Positions 25,651 through 34,333 are shown, numbered from the stretch's first letter. The stretch is DNA of 64,000 bases from Natrialba asiatica DSM 12278 (GCF_000337555.1 NZ_AOIO01000039.1:52722-116721); one strand, 5' to 3'. Numbers and translations are program-made. The notes: a model not told the origin generated them from the sequence alone.

Positions 25651-26016
25651 ATGACCGAGCCGCTGATCCGCACCGGAAACGAGATCGAGTACGACGCCGT
25701 GGACGCCGCGGACGGCCTCGAAAAGGGCGTCCTGATCGCCGAGGAGCACGGCGCGCCGAACTTCGCGATCCGCCGATTTGAACTCGAGGCGGGAGCCGCA
25801 GTCCCGGAACATACGAACGAGGTCGAACACGAGCAGTACGTACTACAAGGAGCGTATACGGTCGGGATTAACGACGAAGAGTACGAGGTCGAAGCCGGCG
25901 ACTCGCTGCTGATTCCCGCAGGAACGGTCCACTGGTACCGAAACGAGAGCGACGACCGGGGCGCGTTCCTCTGTGCGGTGCCAAACGGCGACGACGAGAT
26001 CGACCTGCTGGAGTAA
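25651..26016 (+). CDS. Cupin-domain protein
   Basis: A 121-residue single-domain cupin. The metal-binding pattern is visible in two parts: PEHTNEVEHEQYVLQGAYTV (histidines and glutamate of cupin motif 1, about residues 55-74) and IPAGTVHWYRN (motif 2, with a histidine). Small cupins of this kind are varied: isomerases, dioxygenases or binding proteins; nothing singles out one. ATG 25651 has TTTTAGT at 25622-25628, 23-29 nt upstream, consistent with a leaderless transcript. It lies between the damaged membrane gene and the iron transporter, with its own promoter. Confidence 0.88.
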   Translation: MTEPLIRTGNEIEYDAVDAADGLEKGVLIAEEHGAPNFAIRRFELEAGAAVPEHTNEVEHEQYVLQGAYTVGINDEEYEVEAGDSLLIPAGTVHWYRNESDDRGAFLCAVPNGDDEIDLLE

Positions 26017-26112
26017 CCCTCGTCGGGCCCGGCTGCAGGCAACGCCTCCGATGTCGGCCGCCGGGACCAGCAAAGATTGTGCGTCGTTGGCATACGGTTT
26101 TGCAACCGCAAC

Positions 26113-26120
26113 TACTATAT
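26113..26120 (+). promoter_or_regulatory. TATA element of the iron importer permease operon
   Basis: ACTATAT lies 25-32 nt upstream of ATG 26145, the standard archaeal distance to the initiation site of a leaderless transcript. It is directly followed by the palindromic operator at 26123. Confidence 0.6.
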
Positions 26121-26122
26121 CT

Positions 26123-26140
26123 TTTTAGGGTTACCTAAAA
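26123..26140. promoter_or_regulatory. Iron-box-like operator 1
   Basis: TTTTAGG-GTTA-CCTAAAA is a perfect 7-bp inverted repeat with a 4-bp spacer, lying between the TATA element and the permease ATG. A near-identical copy is at 28307. TTAGG/CCTAA half-sites with short spacers are known for DtxR-type iron regulators. A bound protein here would block transcription initiation, so iron-dependent repression is likely. Confidence 0.75.
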
Positions 26141-26144
26141 CCAG

Positions 26145-27254
26145 ATGGCAGAAGCGCAGTCGATTGACGAGCATGCAGCCGTCCGGGAGCGGGAGGGGTG
26201 GGTGACCGGACGGCTCGTTCTCTTTTGTCTGGCGAGTGCAATCATTACCGTCGTCGCCGGACTGATACAGGTGAGTTTCGGGGAATACTCGATGACGTTC
26301 GTCGAGACGTGGGAGGCGGTTTTCAATCCCGCGGTGATCTTCAGCCTCGACGCGTGGTCGGCGTTTCTCTTCGGCACCGAACTCCCGAACATGACCACCG
26401 GGAGCGTCGTCGTCTGGGACCTCCGGCTGCCGCGAGTGTTCGTCGGGATCATCGCCGGCGCGACGCTTGCGGTCTCGGGAGCGATCTTCCAGGCGGTAAC
26501 GCGAAACGAACTGGCGAGTCCGTTCATACTGGGGGTCAGCTCCGGTGCAGGATTCGCCGTCCTGGCGACGCTCGTCGTTTTCAGCGGGCTCTCGCATCTT
26601 CTGCCGCTGGTCGCCGCCCTCGGCGGAACGGTCGCGTTCGTGGTCGTGTACGTGATCGCCTGGAAAGGGGGAACGAGCCCGGTCCGACTCGTGCTCGCTG
26701 GCGTCATCGTCAACATGGTCTTCCAGTCGCTCCAGCAGGGACTGTTCTTCTTCGCGGACGATCTGGGGGTCGTCCAGACGGCGATCGCCTGGCTGACGGG
26801 CTCGCTGACGGGAACCGGCTGGGGAGAAGTTCGGATCGCGATTGTGCCGGCGATCGTCGCGATCGGAATCGCACTCGCCGGCTCGCGGCAGTTGAACGTC
26901 CTGATGCTCGGCGAAACCACCGCCCGATCGCTCGGGATGCAGGTCGAGCGAGTTCGGTTTTTCCTCTCGGCCGTCGCGATCCTGGCGGCCAGCGTCGCAA
27001 TCGCCGTCGCGGGCATCGTCAGCTTCTTCGGACTCGTCGTGCCCCACATCGTCCGCAACACGCTGGGCGGGGATTACCGGCGGCTGATGGTCGGCTGTCT
27101 CTTCGCCGGCCCCGCGCTGATGGTCACCGCAGACGTCGGCGCGCGGCTCGCGCTGAGCGGCACCCAGATACCCGTTGGCATCGTCACCGGCCTGATCGGC
27201 GGCCCCTATTTCCTCTACCTGATGCGCAAACAGCACTCGATGGGTGAACTCTAA
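26145..27254 (+). CDS. FecCD-family iron-type ABC importer permease
   Basis: A 369-residue BtuC/FecCD-type permease for iron-siderophore, haem or cobalamin uptake. About ten hydrophobic helices cover residues 25-365. Family landmarks are WDLRLPRVFVGIIAGATLAV (residues 87-106), GVSSGAGFAVLATLV, TARSLGMQVERVRF (coupling helix that contacts the ATPase) and FFGLVVPHIVRNTLGGDYR. The long first extracellular loop (about 50-85) is usual in haloarchaeal versions. The start overlaps the ATPase gene's start region at its other end (TAATG), so both are co-translated. The operator before it makes ferric-siderophore the most likely cargo. Confidence 0.93.
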   Translation: MAEAQSIDEHAAVREREGWVTGRLVLFCLASAIITVVAGLIQVSFGEYSMTFVETWEAVFNPAVIFSLDAWSAFLFGTELPNMTTGSVVVWDLRLPRVFVGIIAGATLAVSGAIFQAVTRNELASPFILGVSSGAGFAVLATLVVFSGLSHLLPLVAALGGTVAFVVVYVIAWKGGTSPVRLVLAGVIVNMVFQSLQQGLFFFADDLGVVQTAIAWLTGSLTGTGWGEVRIAIVPAIVAIGIALAGSRQLNVLMLGETTARSLGMQVERVRFFLSAVAILAASVAIAVAGIVSFFGLVVPHIVRNTLGGDYRRLMVGCLFAGPALMVTADVGARLALSGTQIPVGIVTGLIGGPYFLYLMRKQHSMGEL

Positions 27255-28177
27255 TGGCACACCAGTACCACTCCGCGACGGAGGAGCAAGAACGAGGACA
27301 AGAACAGGGACAGAAACACGGAAACGGAGACGGACACGAGACGGAAGCGGGACAGATCACCGACAGCAACGGCGTGACAGTCGAGAGCGCACTGGTCGGC
27401 GACGGTCTCGAACTCAGCTACCCCACGAGCGAAGAAACCATCGTCGACTGCGCCCGCCTCGACATTCCCGAAGCCGCGGTAACCGCACTCGTCGGTCCCA
27501 ACGGGAGCGGAAAGAGTACGCTGCTGAAATCCCTCTCGAACCATCTCGATCCGGACGCGGGGACGGTTCGGATCCACGGCGAGGACCTCGACTCGTTCAG
27601 TCAAAAAGAATTAGCGCGCGAATTGAGCGTCCTCTCACAGGAGAACGATTCGCTGGGATCAATCACCGTCGAAGACCTCGTGTATCACGGCCGCTACCCG
27701 CACCGCGGCTTTTTCGACTCGGTCAGCGAGGAGGATCACCGGGCGGTCGAGCGCGCGATCGAACTCGCGGGAATCGAACACATCTGCGACACCGAACTCG
27801 GGCAACTGAGCGGCGGCCAGAAACAACTGGCCTGGATCGCGATGGTACTGGCACAGGACACCGACGTCCTGTTACTCGACGAACCGACGACGTTCCTCGA
27901 CATCCACCACCAGTTCCGCGTCCTCGAGACGATCCGGCAGTTGAACGAACAGAAAGGCGTCACCGTGGCCGTCATCCTGCACGATATCTCGCAGGCGGCC
28001 CGTTTTGCGGACTACCTCGTCGCGATCCGCGACGGCGAACTCTACGACTGGGGTCCGCCCGAGGAGGTCGTGACCGAACAGTTACTCGCCGACGTCTTCG
28101 GCGTCGAAGCGACCGTCGAATACGAGCCCGAACTCCAGGTGCTTCCAAAGCAAGCGCTGCCGAACAGTCGGTTGTAG
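27254..28177 (+). CDS. Iron-type ABC importer ATP-binding protein (FecE-like)
   Basis: A 307-residue ATPase that energises the FecCD-type permease. Walker A is GPNGSGKST with Lys87, the Q-loop is LSQENDSLGS, the signature is LSGGQKQLAWIAM, and Walker B is VLLLDEPTTFLD, followed by the switch histidine in VILHDISQAA. The C-terminal tail is the usual BtuD/FecE regulatory part. The first 35 residues are unusual: a glutamine-, glutamate- and histidine-rich repeat region (EEQERGQEQGQKHGNGDGHE) absent from the family core, probably grown by short-repeat slippage. ATG overlaps the permease stop by one base. Start further downstream cannot be excluded, but no better codon is seen before residue 40. 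Confidence 0.93.
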   Translation: MAHQYHSATEEQERGQEQGQKHGNGDGHETEAGQITDSNGVTVESALVGDGLELSYPTSEETIVDCARLDIPEAAVTALVGPNGSGKSTLLKSLSNHLDPDAGTVRIHGEDLDSFSQKELARELSVLSQENDSLGSITVEDLVYHGRYPHRGFFDSVSEEDHRAVERAIELAGIEHICDTELGQLSGGQKQLAWIAMVLAQDTDVLLLDEPTTFLDIHHQFRVLETIRQLNEQKGVTVAVILHDISQAARFADYLVAIRDGELYDWGPPEEVVTEQLLADVFGVEATVEYEPELQVLPKQALPNSRL

Positions 28178-28297
28178 TCCCACCGGGCGATGAAAAACCG
28201 GCGGCTGGATTCAAATATCGAGACGCTCCGTTGAGAGATCGCTGAAACGATCCGGGAGGACGCTGAATTGAACTGGAAGACGGTCCCCTTCGGAACA

Positions 28298-28306
28298 CTT
28301 TTATAA
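28298..28306 (+). promoter_or_regulatory. TATA element of the iron-binding lipoprotein gene
   Basis: CTTTTATAA at 28298-28306 lies 23-31 nt upstream of ATG 28329 and abuts the operator at 28307. This gene therefore has its own promoter although its permease and ATPase are immediately upstream. Confidence 0.6.
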
Positions 28307-28324
28307 TTTTAGGCTCACCTAAAT
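28307..28324. promoter_or_regulatory. Iron-box-like operator 2
   Basis: TTTTAGG-CTCA-CCTAAAT has 6-bp perfect core arms TTTAGG/CCTAAA with a 4-bp spacer and the same spacing to TATA and ATG as operator 1 at 26123. The pair implies that both transcription units answer to one iron regulator, which is not encoded in the window. Confidence 0.75.
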
Positions 28325-28328
28325 TCTG

Positions 28329-29447
28329 ATGAGTGATCGACGACCGTGGACGAGACGGACCGTCCTTCGAACCAGTGGCACAATTGCTGGCGTGGGTGCG
28401 ATGGCCGGCTGTCTCGATTCCCTCGGACAGACGGAACAGGAAAGCGAATACACGGTGTCGATGCCGCCAGTTGGCGACGTCGAGTTCTCCGGCGTTCCGG
28501 AAACGTGGGCCGCCAACAACGGCACCTGGGCCGGCATGGGCGTCGCGCTCGGCCAGGACCCGCCGGAAGCCGTCTACCTCACCGAGCGGTTTCACACGCA
28601 ACACTACGAGGAGATACCCGGCCTGAGCATCGACAAAGAGGACGTCGGGATGGACTCGCTCTGGGGGGACGAACTGACCACGGAGGAGTTTCTGGAACTC
28701 AGCGAGGACGTGGACGTCTTCATCATGGATCCGAACTTCATCCGCGGTCGAACCGATAACTGGACCGAGGACGACATCGAAACCATCGAAAACACCGGTA
28801 CGCCCTTCTTCGGCAACAGCATCTTCTCGCGGGGTTACGAGTGGCACGACTACGACTACTTGACGCTGTACGAAGCCTTCGAGTACCTCTCGCAAGTCTT
28901 CCAGGAGGAAGATCGCTACGAGGCCTTCGAGACCCTCCACGACGAGTTCCAGAACGAACTCGACGACATCGTCCCGCCGGAAGACGAGCGGCCGTCGGTC
29001 GCCATCATGTGGCCCCAGCCGGCCGAGGAGCCCGAGACGTTCTCGCCGTACCTCATCGACGAGGGAACGAGCTTCAAGCAGTGGCGGGATCTGGGCGTCG
29101 AGGACGCGTTCGCGACGACGGACGTCGAGGACTTCCACGCCGGCCGAACCGAGGTCGACTACGAACTGCTCCTCGAGATCGACCCGGACGTGCTGTTGAT
29201 CCGCGGCAACGAGCAAAAAAGCGCCGACGAGTTCGCCGACACGGTCGTCTCGCACATGGAGAACCACAACGTCGCAAGCGAGTTGACGGCCGTCCAGAAC
29301 GGCGACGTCTACCGCGGCGGCCCGCTCCACCAGGGGCCGATCGTCAACCTGGTGCTGACCGAACGCGCAGCACGGCAGGTCTACGGCGTCGACGAGGAAC
29401 TGTTCGACCGCGACCGCGTCGGCGATATCGTCGCCGGCGACCTGTAG
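28329..29447 (+). CDS. Iron-siderophore-type ABC substrate-binding lipoprotein
   Basis: A 372-residue substrate-binding protein. The N-terminus is a Tat lipoprotein signal: twin arginines 9-10 in WTRRTVLR, a hydrophobic stretch, then lipobox MAGC with Cys28 as lipidated residue. It is therefore anchored outside the cytoplasmic membrane. The mature part has the FepB/FhuD class III layout with two lobes, for example DVDVFIMDPNFIRG in the first lobe and LEIDPDVLLIRGNEQKS in the second, joined by a long helix. The gene stands 151 bp after the ATPase gene and has a separate iron-box promoter, allowing more binding protein than transporter. The siderophore is unknown. Confidence 0.9.
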   Translation: MSDRRPWTRRTVLRTSGTIAGVGAMAGCLDSLGQTEQESEYTVSMPPVGDVEFSGVPETWAANNGTWAGMGVALGQDPPEAVYLTERFHTQHYEEIPGLSIDKEDVGMDSLWGDELTTEEFLELSEDVDVFIMDPNFIRGRTDNWTEDDIETIENTGTPFFGNSIFSRGYEWHDYDYLTLYEAFEYLSQVFQEEDRYEAFETLHDEFQNELDDIVPPEDERPSVAIMWPQPAEEPETFSPYLIDEGTSFKQWRDLGVEDAFATTDVEDFHAGRTEVDYELLLEIDPDVLLIRGNEQKSADEFADTVVSHMENHNVASELTAVQNGDVYRGGPLHQGPIVNLVLTERAARQVYGVDEELFDRDRVGDIVAGDL

Positions 29448-29776
29448 CGTAGACGCGGTAATAGTCCGTATCTGCGGCCCTGTACGGCCCTCGTTGCCGA
29501 CGAACGCGTAGTCGTCCGCACCGTCTCCGTCGACGGGCGTCACGGCGAGACGATCCGTCGCAATAACGCCGCCAACGCCGAAGCGATCACCACGCTACGA
29601 CTGCAACAGCGGTTCGCCGGGAGGTGACAGCAACCGACGAATACGGTGGCGGTCGCTGCGGTCAACGAGCCGGAGGCTGCATCTGACGGAGACGCACGCG
29701 TGCGTTCAGTTACTGACGACAACGGCGACCGCCGAAGTCCGAATCGCTCAAGTACGCCACGCGTGTATCACGTCTC
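29448..29776. other. Spacer between iron lipoprotein and helicase genes
   Basis: A 329-bp gap with no believable open frame, tRNA or long repeat. The helicase promoter should lie near its right end, but I could not pick out a convincing TATA box. Confidence 0.4.
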
Positions 29777-31843
29777 GTGTCGAAGCAGGTCCAGCAGGTC
29801 GAAACGATCTTCTGCCACGAAACCGGCGGCGACTATCTGCTCGTCGTCCAACGGGACGGCAAGCGACTGTTCCGTGCGAAGCTCGGCCTCTCCGAAACGT
29901 CGGCCGGCCCTCGCCCCGCCAAATTCCGGCTTAAAGACGGATCGAGCGAAGAGCCGCGCCAACCCGACGAGTTCGTCGAACTCGCGCGCCGCGCAAAGCG
30001 CATTCGGATCTCCGAGCAGACCTCCCAGGAGGGCCGCCAGGAACTGACCGAGATGCTGTCGGGCTACCAGCTCGCGGACAAAGTCAAGACCGTTCGGACC
30101 TGTCGCTACTGCGCCTCCGCCGGGCGTTACTCGCCGATCACGACGGAGACGGCGGTCAAAGACGACGCGGACTGGATCTGTCAGGACTGCGCCCGCCGCG
30201 AACTCGAGCGTCAGCTTTCCTACTCGGGCGGCGGCGAAGTGACGGGGGCGGCGAAGGACCGACTCGAGGACCTCATGCTCGAAGTACAGGACTTAGACCG
30301 GATCGTCAACCTGCTTCAGGGGCGACTCGACCCGGATCTGACGAAGTTCGATACAATCTCGGCGACGACCGACGAGGTCGATCCCGTCCGGGTGGATTCG
30401 CTGAACCTGCACCCGGGACTGCAGGGATTGCTCGAGGACCGGTTCGAGACGTTGCTGCCGGTGCAGAGCCTCGCCGTCGAAAACGGTCTCTTCGACGGCG
30501 AGGATCAGATGGTCGTCTCGGCGACGGCAACCGGGAAGACGCTCGTCGGCGAGATGACCGGGATCAACCGCGTTCTCAACGGCAAGGGGAAGATGCTCTT
30601 TCTCGTCCCCCTCGTCGCGCTCGCCAACCAGAAACACGAGGACTTCGAAGCGGAGTACGGCGACCTCGTCGACGTCTCCATCCGCGTCGGTGCGAGTCGG
30701 ATCACCGACAACGGCAACCAGTTCGACCCCAACGCCGACGTCATCGTCGGCACCTACGAAGGGATCGACCACGCCCTGCGAACGGGCAAGGACATGGGCG
30801 ACATCGGTACCGTCGTCATCGACGAGGTCCACACCCTGAAAGAGGAAGAGCGCGGCCACCGACTGGACGGGCTGATCTCGCGACTCAAACACACCTGCGA
30901 ACGGCGAGCCGAGCGCCGCGACGACTATCACGGTTCCCAGTGGGTCTACCTCTCCGCGACCGTCGGCAACCCCGAACACCTCGCCGGCGCGCTGGAATCG
31001 ACGCTCATCGAGTTCGAAGAGCGTCCCGTCCCCATCGAACGCCACGTCACCTTCGCCGACGGCCAGGAGAAAGTCCGCGTCGCAAACAAACTCGTCAAAC
31101 GCGAGTTCGACACCGAATCCTCCAAGGGATATCGGGGCCAGACGATCATCTTCACGAACTCGCGCCGTCGGTGTCACGAAATCTCTCGAAAGCTCGAGTA
31201 CTCTTCAGCACCCTATCACGCCGGGCTGGACTACAAACGCCGAAAAACGGTCGAACGACAGTTCGGCGACCAGGAGCTGTCCGCCGTCGTCACGACCGCT
31301 GCACTCGCGGCAGGGGTCGACTTCCCGGCCTCGCAGGTCGTCTTCGACTCGCTGGCGATGGGCATCGAGTGGCTCTCGGTCCAGGAGTTCCACCAGATGC
31401 TCGGCCGCGCCGGCCGCCCGGACTACCACGACAAGGGGACCGTCTACGTCCTCGTCGAACCCGACTGTGCCTACCACAACTCGATGGAGATGTCCGAGGA
31501 CGAAGTCGCCTTCACCCTCCTGAAAGGCGAGATGGAGTCGGTGATGACCCACTACGACGAACGCGCCGCAATCGAGGAGACGCTCGCAAACATCACCGTC
31601 GGCGGCAAAGCCGCGAAGGCGCTCAACGACCGCATGCTCGGCGATGTTCCGACGAAACACGCTATCGGCAAACTCCTCCAGTACGAGTTCATCGACGGCT
31701 TCGAGCCCACGCCGCTCGGGCGCGTCGTCACGGAGCACTTCCTGGCACCGGACGAGGCGTTCACCCTGCTCGACGGCATCCGCAAGGACGCCGCGCCGGC
31801 CGAACTCGTGGCGGATATCGAACTCCGCGATGCGGAGTTGTGA
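29777..31843 (+). CDS. Ski2-like DEAD/DEAH-box helicase with zinc ribbon
   Basis: A 688-residue superfamily 2 helicase. After an N-terminal region of about 105 residues comes a zinc ribbon with Cys109, Cys112, Cys135 and Cys138. Motif Q/I follow: LPVQSLAVEN and Walker A SATATGKT (Lys254), then the DEVH box at 349-352 (IDEVHTL), motif III YLSATVGNP, and motif VI HQMLGRAGRPDYH. The C-terminal part, after TKHAIGKLLQYEF, holds a winged-helix region as in Ski2/Hel308-type enzymes. It starts at a GTG; homology supports this start and no upstream ATG is in frame. Such proteins unwind DNA or RNA; whether this acts in repair or RNA processing is not visible. Confidence 0.9.
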   Translation: MSKQVQQVETIFCHETGGDYLLVVQRDGKRLFRAKLGLSETSAGPRPAKFRLKDGSSEEPRQPDEFVELARRAKRIRISEQTSQEGRQELTEMLSGYQLADKVKTVRTCRYCASAGRYSPITTETAVKDDADWICQDCARRELERQLSYSGGGEVTGAAKDRLEDLMLEVQDLDRIVNLLQGRLDPDLTKFDTISATTDEVDPVRVDSLNLHPGLQGLLEDRFETLLPVQSLAVENGLFDGEDQMVVSATATGKTLVGEMTGINRVLNGKGKMLFLVPLVALANQKHEDFEAEYGDLVDVSIRVGASRITDNGNQFDPNADVIVGTYEGIDHALRTGKDMGDIGTVVIDEVHTLKEEERGHRLDGLISRLKHTCERRAERRDDYHGSQWVYLSATVGNPEHLAGALESTLIEFEERPVPIERHVTFADGQEKVRVANKLVKREFDTESSKGYRGQTIIFTNSRRRCHEISRKLEYSSAPYHAGLDYKRRKTVERQFGDQELSAVVTTAALAAGVDFPASQVVFDSLAMGIEWLSVQEFHQMLGRAGRPDYHDKGTVYVLVEPDCAYHNSMEMSEDEVAFTLLKGEMESVMTHYDERAAIEETLANITVGGKAAKALNDRMLGDVPTKHAIGKLLQYEFIDGFEPTPLGRVVTEHFLAPDEAFTLLDGIRKDAAPAELVADIELRDAEL

Positions 31844-31953
31844 CGGGGTGAGTTGCGTGGCTGGTCGAGTAGCGTGTCGTTGTCTCGTTTTCAGATGAAG
31901 AGAGTACAGCGGTTACGGGTTGAGCGTCGAGCGGGGAGTGGAGGTGGAGAGCT

Positions 31954-31992
31954 AAGAGTCGAGAGTTGAGAGTCGAGAACTGAGGGCTGAGA
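31954..31992. repeat. Short purine-rich degenerate repeat
   Basis: The unit AGAGTCGAGAGTTG recurs imperfectly within a wider purine-rich stretch (about 31925-32010) between the helicase and the BofA gene. It has no coding potential. Slippage is the simplest origin. Confidence 0.5.
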
Positions 31993-32038
31993 ACGGAAAG
32001 TGGAGCGGTGCGAAGAGACTGATGATGGCGGTTAGCCG

Positions 32039-32293
32039 TCAGGGGACGAACGCGACCCCGAACACAGACAGGAGCATGACGAGCAGGGCACCCGGGAAGC
32101 CGCCGATCGCGACGATGACGAGGACGATCGGCGTAACGGCAACTGGAAGGCCAAACAGTTGCGCGAGGAATAATACGATGAGTCCAACGACGGCGTTGAC
32201 GATGAAGGGGCGGACGGTCTGGACAATCGTCGATGCGCCGATAATAACGGCGAGGACGAGGACCAGGAGGAGGATTTCGAGTCCTGTAACCAT
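32039..32293 (-). CDS. BofA-family small membrane protein
   Basis: An 84-residue, almost wholly hydrophobic protein with two or three transmembrane helices. The conserved central pattern RPFIVNAVVGLIVLFLAQLF resembles the BofA (pro-sigma-K processing inhibitor) family, as does the glycine-rich end IGGFPGALLVMLLSVFG. BofA of Bacillus inhibits an M50 site-2 protease; haloarchaea have no sigma K, so the name gives a fold rather than a role. An M50 protease is encoded at 4291, but the two genes are 28 kb apart. ATG 32293 (MVTGLEILL) starts the hydrophobic protein; the longer frame adds non-matching residues. Confidence 0.75.
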   Translation of the reverse strand: MVTGLEILLLVLVLAVIIGASTIVQTVRPFIVNAVVGLIVLFLAQLFGLPVAVTPIVLVIVAIGGFPGALLVMLLSVFGVAFVP

Positions 32294-32375
32294 AGGCGAC
32301 TCTAGCGTGGCAAGGAACAAAACCATTCGGAACGGAACGAAACCCTTTATGGTCTCCACTCAGAAGGGTTGGTAC

Positions 32376-32448
32376 GGGATCGTGGGTTAGCCTGGTATAC
32401 TTCGGGCCTTGGGTGCCCGTGACCCCGGTTCAAATCCGGGCGATCCCA
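32376..32448 (+). tRNA. tRNA-Pro (anticodon TGG)
   Basis: Acceptor arms GGGATCG (32376-32382) and CGATCCC (32441-32447) pair fully, with discriminator A at 32448. The anticodon stem CGGGC/GCCCG encloses the loop CTTGGGT, giving anticodon TGG, so proline. The T-arm has CCCGG TTCAAAT CCGGG. The D-arm contains the GGGTTAGCCTGG pattern. No intron is seen and CCA is not encoded. Confidence 0.95.
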
Positions 32449-32540
32449 TATTGTTGTCGCGAACAAATCCGTGAGCGACAGTCATTGGAACGAGTGCAGA
32501 TTTAAGGGAGACCGAGGTTCTGTGCTCCGTGCAGGTTTTC

Positions 32541-32570
32541 GGGCGTGGTTCAAATTCGAGCGGGCCCATA
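32541..32570 (+). repeat. tRNA 3'-end-like fragment
   Basis: This stretch carries GGTTCAAATTCGAGCGGGCCC followed by ATA, resembling the T-arm and acceptor 3' strand of a tRNA, about 95 bp after the end of tRNA-Pro. No D-arm or matching 5' acceptor strand lies upstream. The bases after it (GTTG...GGTGAGCAGCAG) also recall those after the intact tRNA (GTTG...CGTGAGCGACAG). It may be a decayed duplicate or an old integration junction. Confidence 0.55.
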
Positions 32571-32694
32571 GTTGCCCGGAAGAAGTTGGTGAGCAGCAGC
32601 GAGTGGCCAGCAATCCGCTGCGGCCTGACGAGAGGCGGTGTCGAGCGATCGAAGCCGAGCGAGCAGGTGAACGGGAACGCTGTGAGCGAATCCG

Positions 32695-32907
32695 TTACTC
32701 CCCGTCGATCCGTTTCAAAGCGGCCCAGACACCGAACACGAGGACGGCGAAAACGGCGAATGCAACGAAGAATAAGACTGCTTCGAGCCAGCCCGAGAGG
32801 TTGACTTCGATAGCTTCCACGAGGGCCAGTTCCCATCCGACGAAGAGGACGAGCAGTCCGGTAGCTGCGATCAGGAGAATTATGAGTCGGTCGCTAACGG
32901 CAGCCAT
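32695..32907 (-). CDS. Small two-helix membrane protein
   Basis: A 70-residue protein with two clear transmembrane helices (about residues 8-26 and 40-62) and a charged C-terminus ending LKRIDGE. I do not recognise a family. The start ATG 32907 is supported by a TTTATCG element at plus-strand 32928-32934, 21-27 nt upstream, and by the fact that residues before it are unlike a membrane protein. Its genomic neighbours (tRNA-Pro fragment, histidine kinase) give no clue. Small membrane proteins of this type are frequent in haloarchaea and often uncharacterised. Confidence 0.65.
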   Translation of the reverse strand: MAAVSDRLIILLIAATGLLVLFVGWELALVEAIEVNLSGWLEAVLFFVAFAVFAVLVFGVWAALKRIDGE

Positions 32908-33178
32908 ATCGGACGTTTGGGTCTGAGAACGATAAACAACGGACTTGAACTGGCCAACCAAGCGCGGATACTGGGTTCGGTCCGGCGCTGTACGGCGGCC
33001 GAAATAGTCGCTTCCCGAGCGCAACGGCGGAGTTGGTGTTAGAATAGACTGCGGGTCGCTGCACACCCGATCGCACGACGGTTGTGTGATGGTGTGAGAA
33101 TCGTTGCGGTTGGTACTATAGCCGGCAGTTCACGGAGTTGTCTTCGGGGCTGGTTGCAGGGTCGCGGTCACCGCGGGA

Positions 33179-34333
33179 TCACTGGGGACGATCGGTTACT
33201 GCTGGTAACGAAAACGAGAACGTCGATCCGTCGCCGGGTGTAGAATCAACCCAAATTTCGCCGCCGTGGCGTTCGACAATCCGTTTACAGAGGGCGAGCC
33301 CGATTCCCGTCCCTGACGTTTCTTCACGAGTGTGGAGTCGCTGGAACACTTCGAAGATACGGTCTTGATCCGCGGGATCGATTCCGATGCCGGTATCTCG
33401 AACCGAGATGATACACTCGTCAGCACTACGTTTCGCGGAAATACTGATCCGGGGCGGCTCGTCGCCGCTATACTCGATCGCGTTCGAAAGAAGGTTCTGG
33501 AAGAGTTGTCGTAGCTGTCTCTTATCGCCCACAGTACGCGGTAATTCCTCGGTTTCGATAGTGGTGTCGGTCTCGGTAAGCCGGAGTTCGAGATCCTTTC
33601 GAACGGTCGCAAGTACCTCGTCGAGAGCAACGGGTTCGAGCGATTTCCCCCGCGTATCGACGCGTGAGTATTCGAGTAGTCCCTCGATCATCGCTCGCAT
33701 TCGCTCCGAGCCGTCGATCGCGTAGCCGAGAAATTCGTCGGCGTCCTCGTCGAGTTCATCTCCGTAGCGCCGCTCGATAAGTTGCAGGTAACTCGTCACC
33801 ATTCGGAGCGGTTCCTGGAGGTCGTGAGAGGCCGCGTACGCGAACTGTTCGAGCCGTTCGTTCGATGCCTCGAGTTGCGCTTGTGTTCGTTCGAGAAGGC
33901 GGTTTTGTCGTTCGAGTCGATAGGCGTGCGTTTTCGCCTGGGCGGCGTAGGTGCCGACGCCGTATCCGGCGACGGAACTGAATCCAGTGAGGAGAAGGAC
34001 GGATCGGACCGGGTTAGCGAGCGCCGGGCCGGGCTGGAGGTTGTAGAGCGCGAGAATGGCGAGCATCGCCCCGATACCGACGAGACACCAGCCCGCGATA
34101 GTGGCGTAGAATCGAGGATGGATGTCGGTCTGGGGCAAACGATACCCGCCGCCGAGAAGGACGAGGCCGGGCCCGGCGATAAAACTGGAGACGATGAGGA
34201 TGCTCGAGAGGGACAATTCCTGGGCTATCGGCAGAGACACCCAGGTTACAGCAAGTGCGAGGTACAGGACGCCGAGGGCGAGGATGACGGTTCTCCCACC
34301 GGTAATAGTTCCCAGGCGATCCCACGGGAGCAT
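33179..34333 (-). CDS. Membrane sensor histidine kinase
   Basis: A 384-residue histidine kinase. Four hydrophobic helices (about residues 15-62 as two, 78-100 and 108-130) form a membrane input region with no obvious soluble sensor. A coiled coil (about 135-165, RLERQNRLLERTQAQLEASN) leads to the phosphorylated histidine in AASHDLQEPLRMV. The ATPase domain follows: N box QNLLSNAIEYSG, G1 box RDTGIGI, G2 box TGIGLALCKRIVERHGG. The ATG at 34333 lies 22-28 nt from a TATAATC element. No response regulator is adjacent, so it is an orphan kinase, common in haloarchaea; its signal is unknown. Confidence 0.93.
   Translation of the reverse strand: MLPWDRLGTITGGRTVILALGVLYLALAVTWVSLPIAQELSLSSILIVSSFIAGPGLVLLGGGYRLPQTDIHPRFYATIAGWCLVGIGAMLAILALYNLQPGPALANPVRSVLLLTGFSSVAGYGVGTYAAQAKTHAYRLERQNRLLERTQAQLEASNERLEQFAYAASHDLQEPLRMVTSYLQLIERRYGDELDEDADEFLGYAIDGSERMRAMIEGLLEYSRVDTRGKSLEPVALDEVLATVRKDLELRLTETDTTIETEELPRTVGDKRQLRQLFQNLLSNAIEYSGDEPPRISISAKRSADECIISVRDTGIGIDPADQDRIFEVFQRLHTREETSGTGIGLALCKRIVERHGGEIWVDSTPGDGSTFSFSLPAVTDRPQ

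Noticed and set aside
32387-32836. 149-residue minus-strand frame ending GSPGFEPGSRAPKA
   Set aside because: The ending is the familiar translation of the complement of a tRNA; the frame crosses tRNA-Pro and its fragment and is not a gene.
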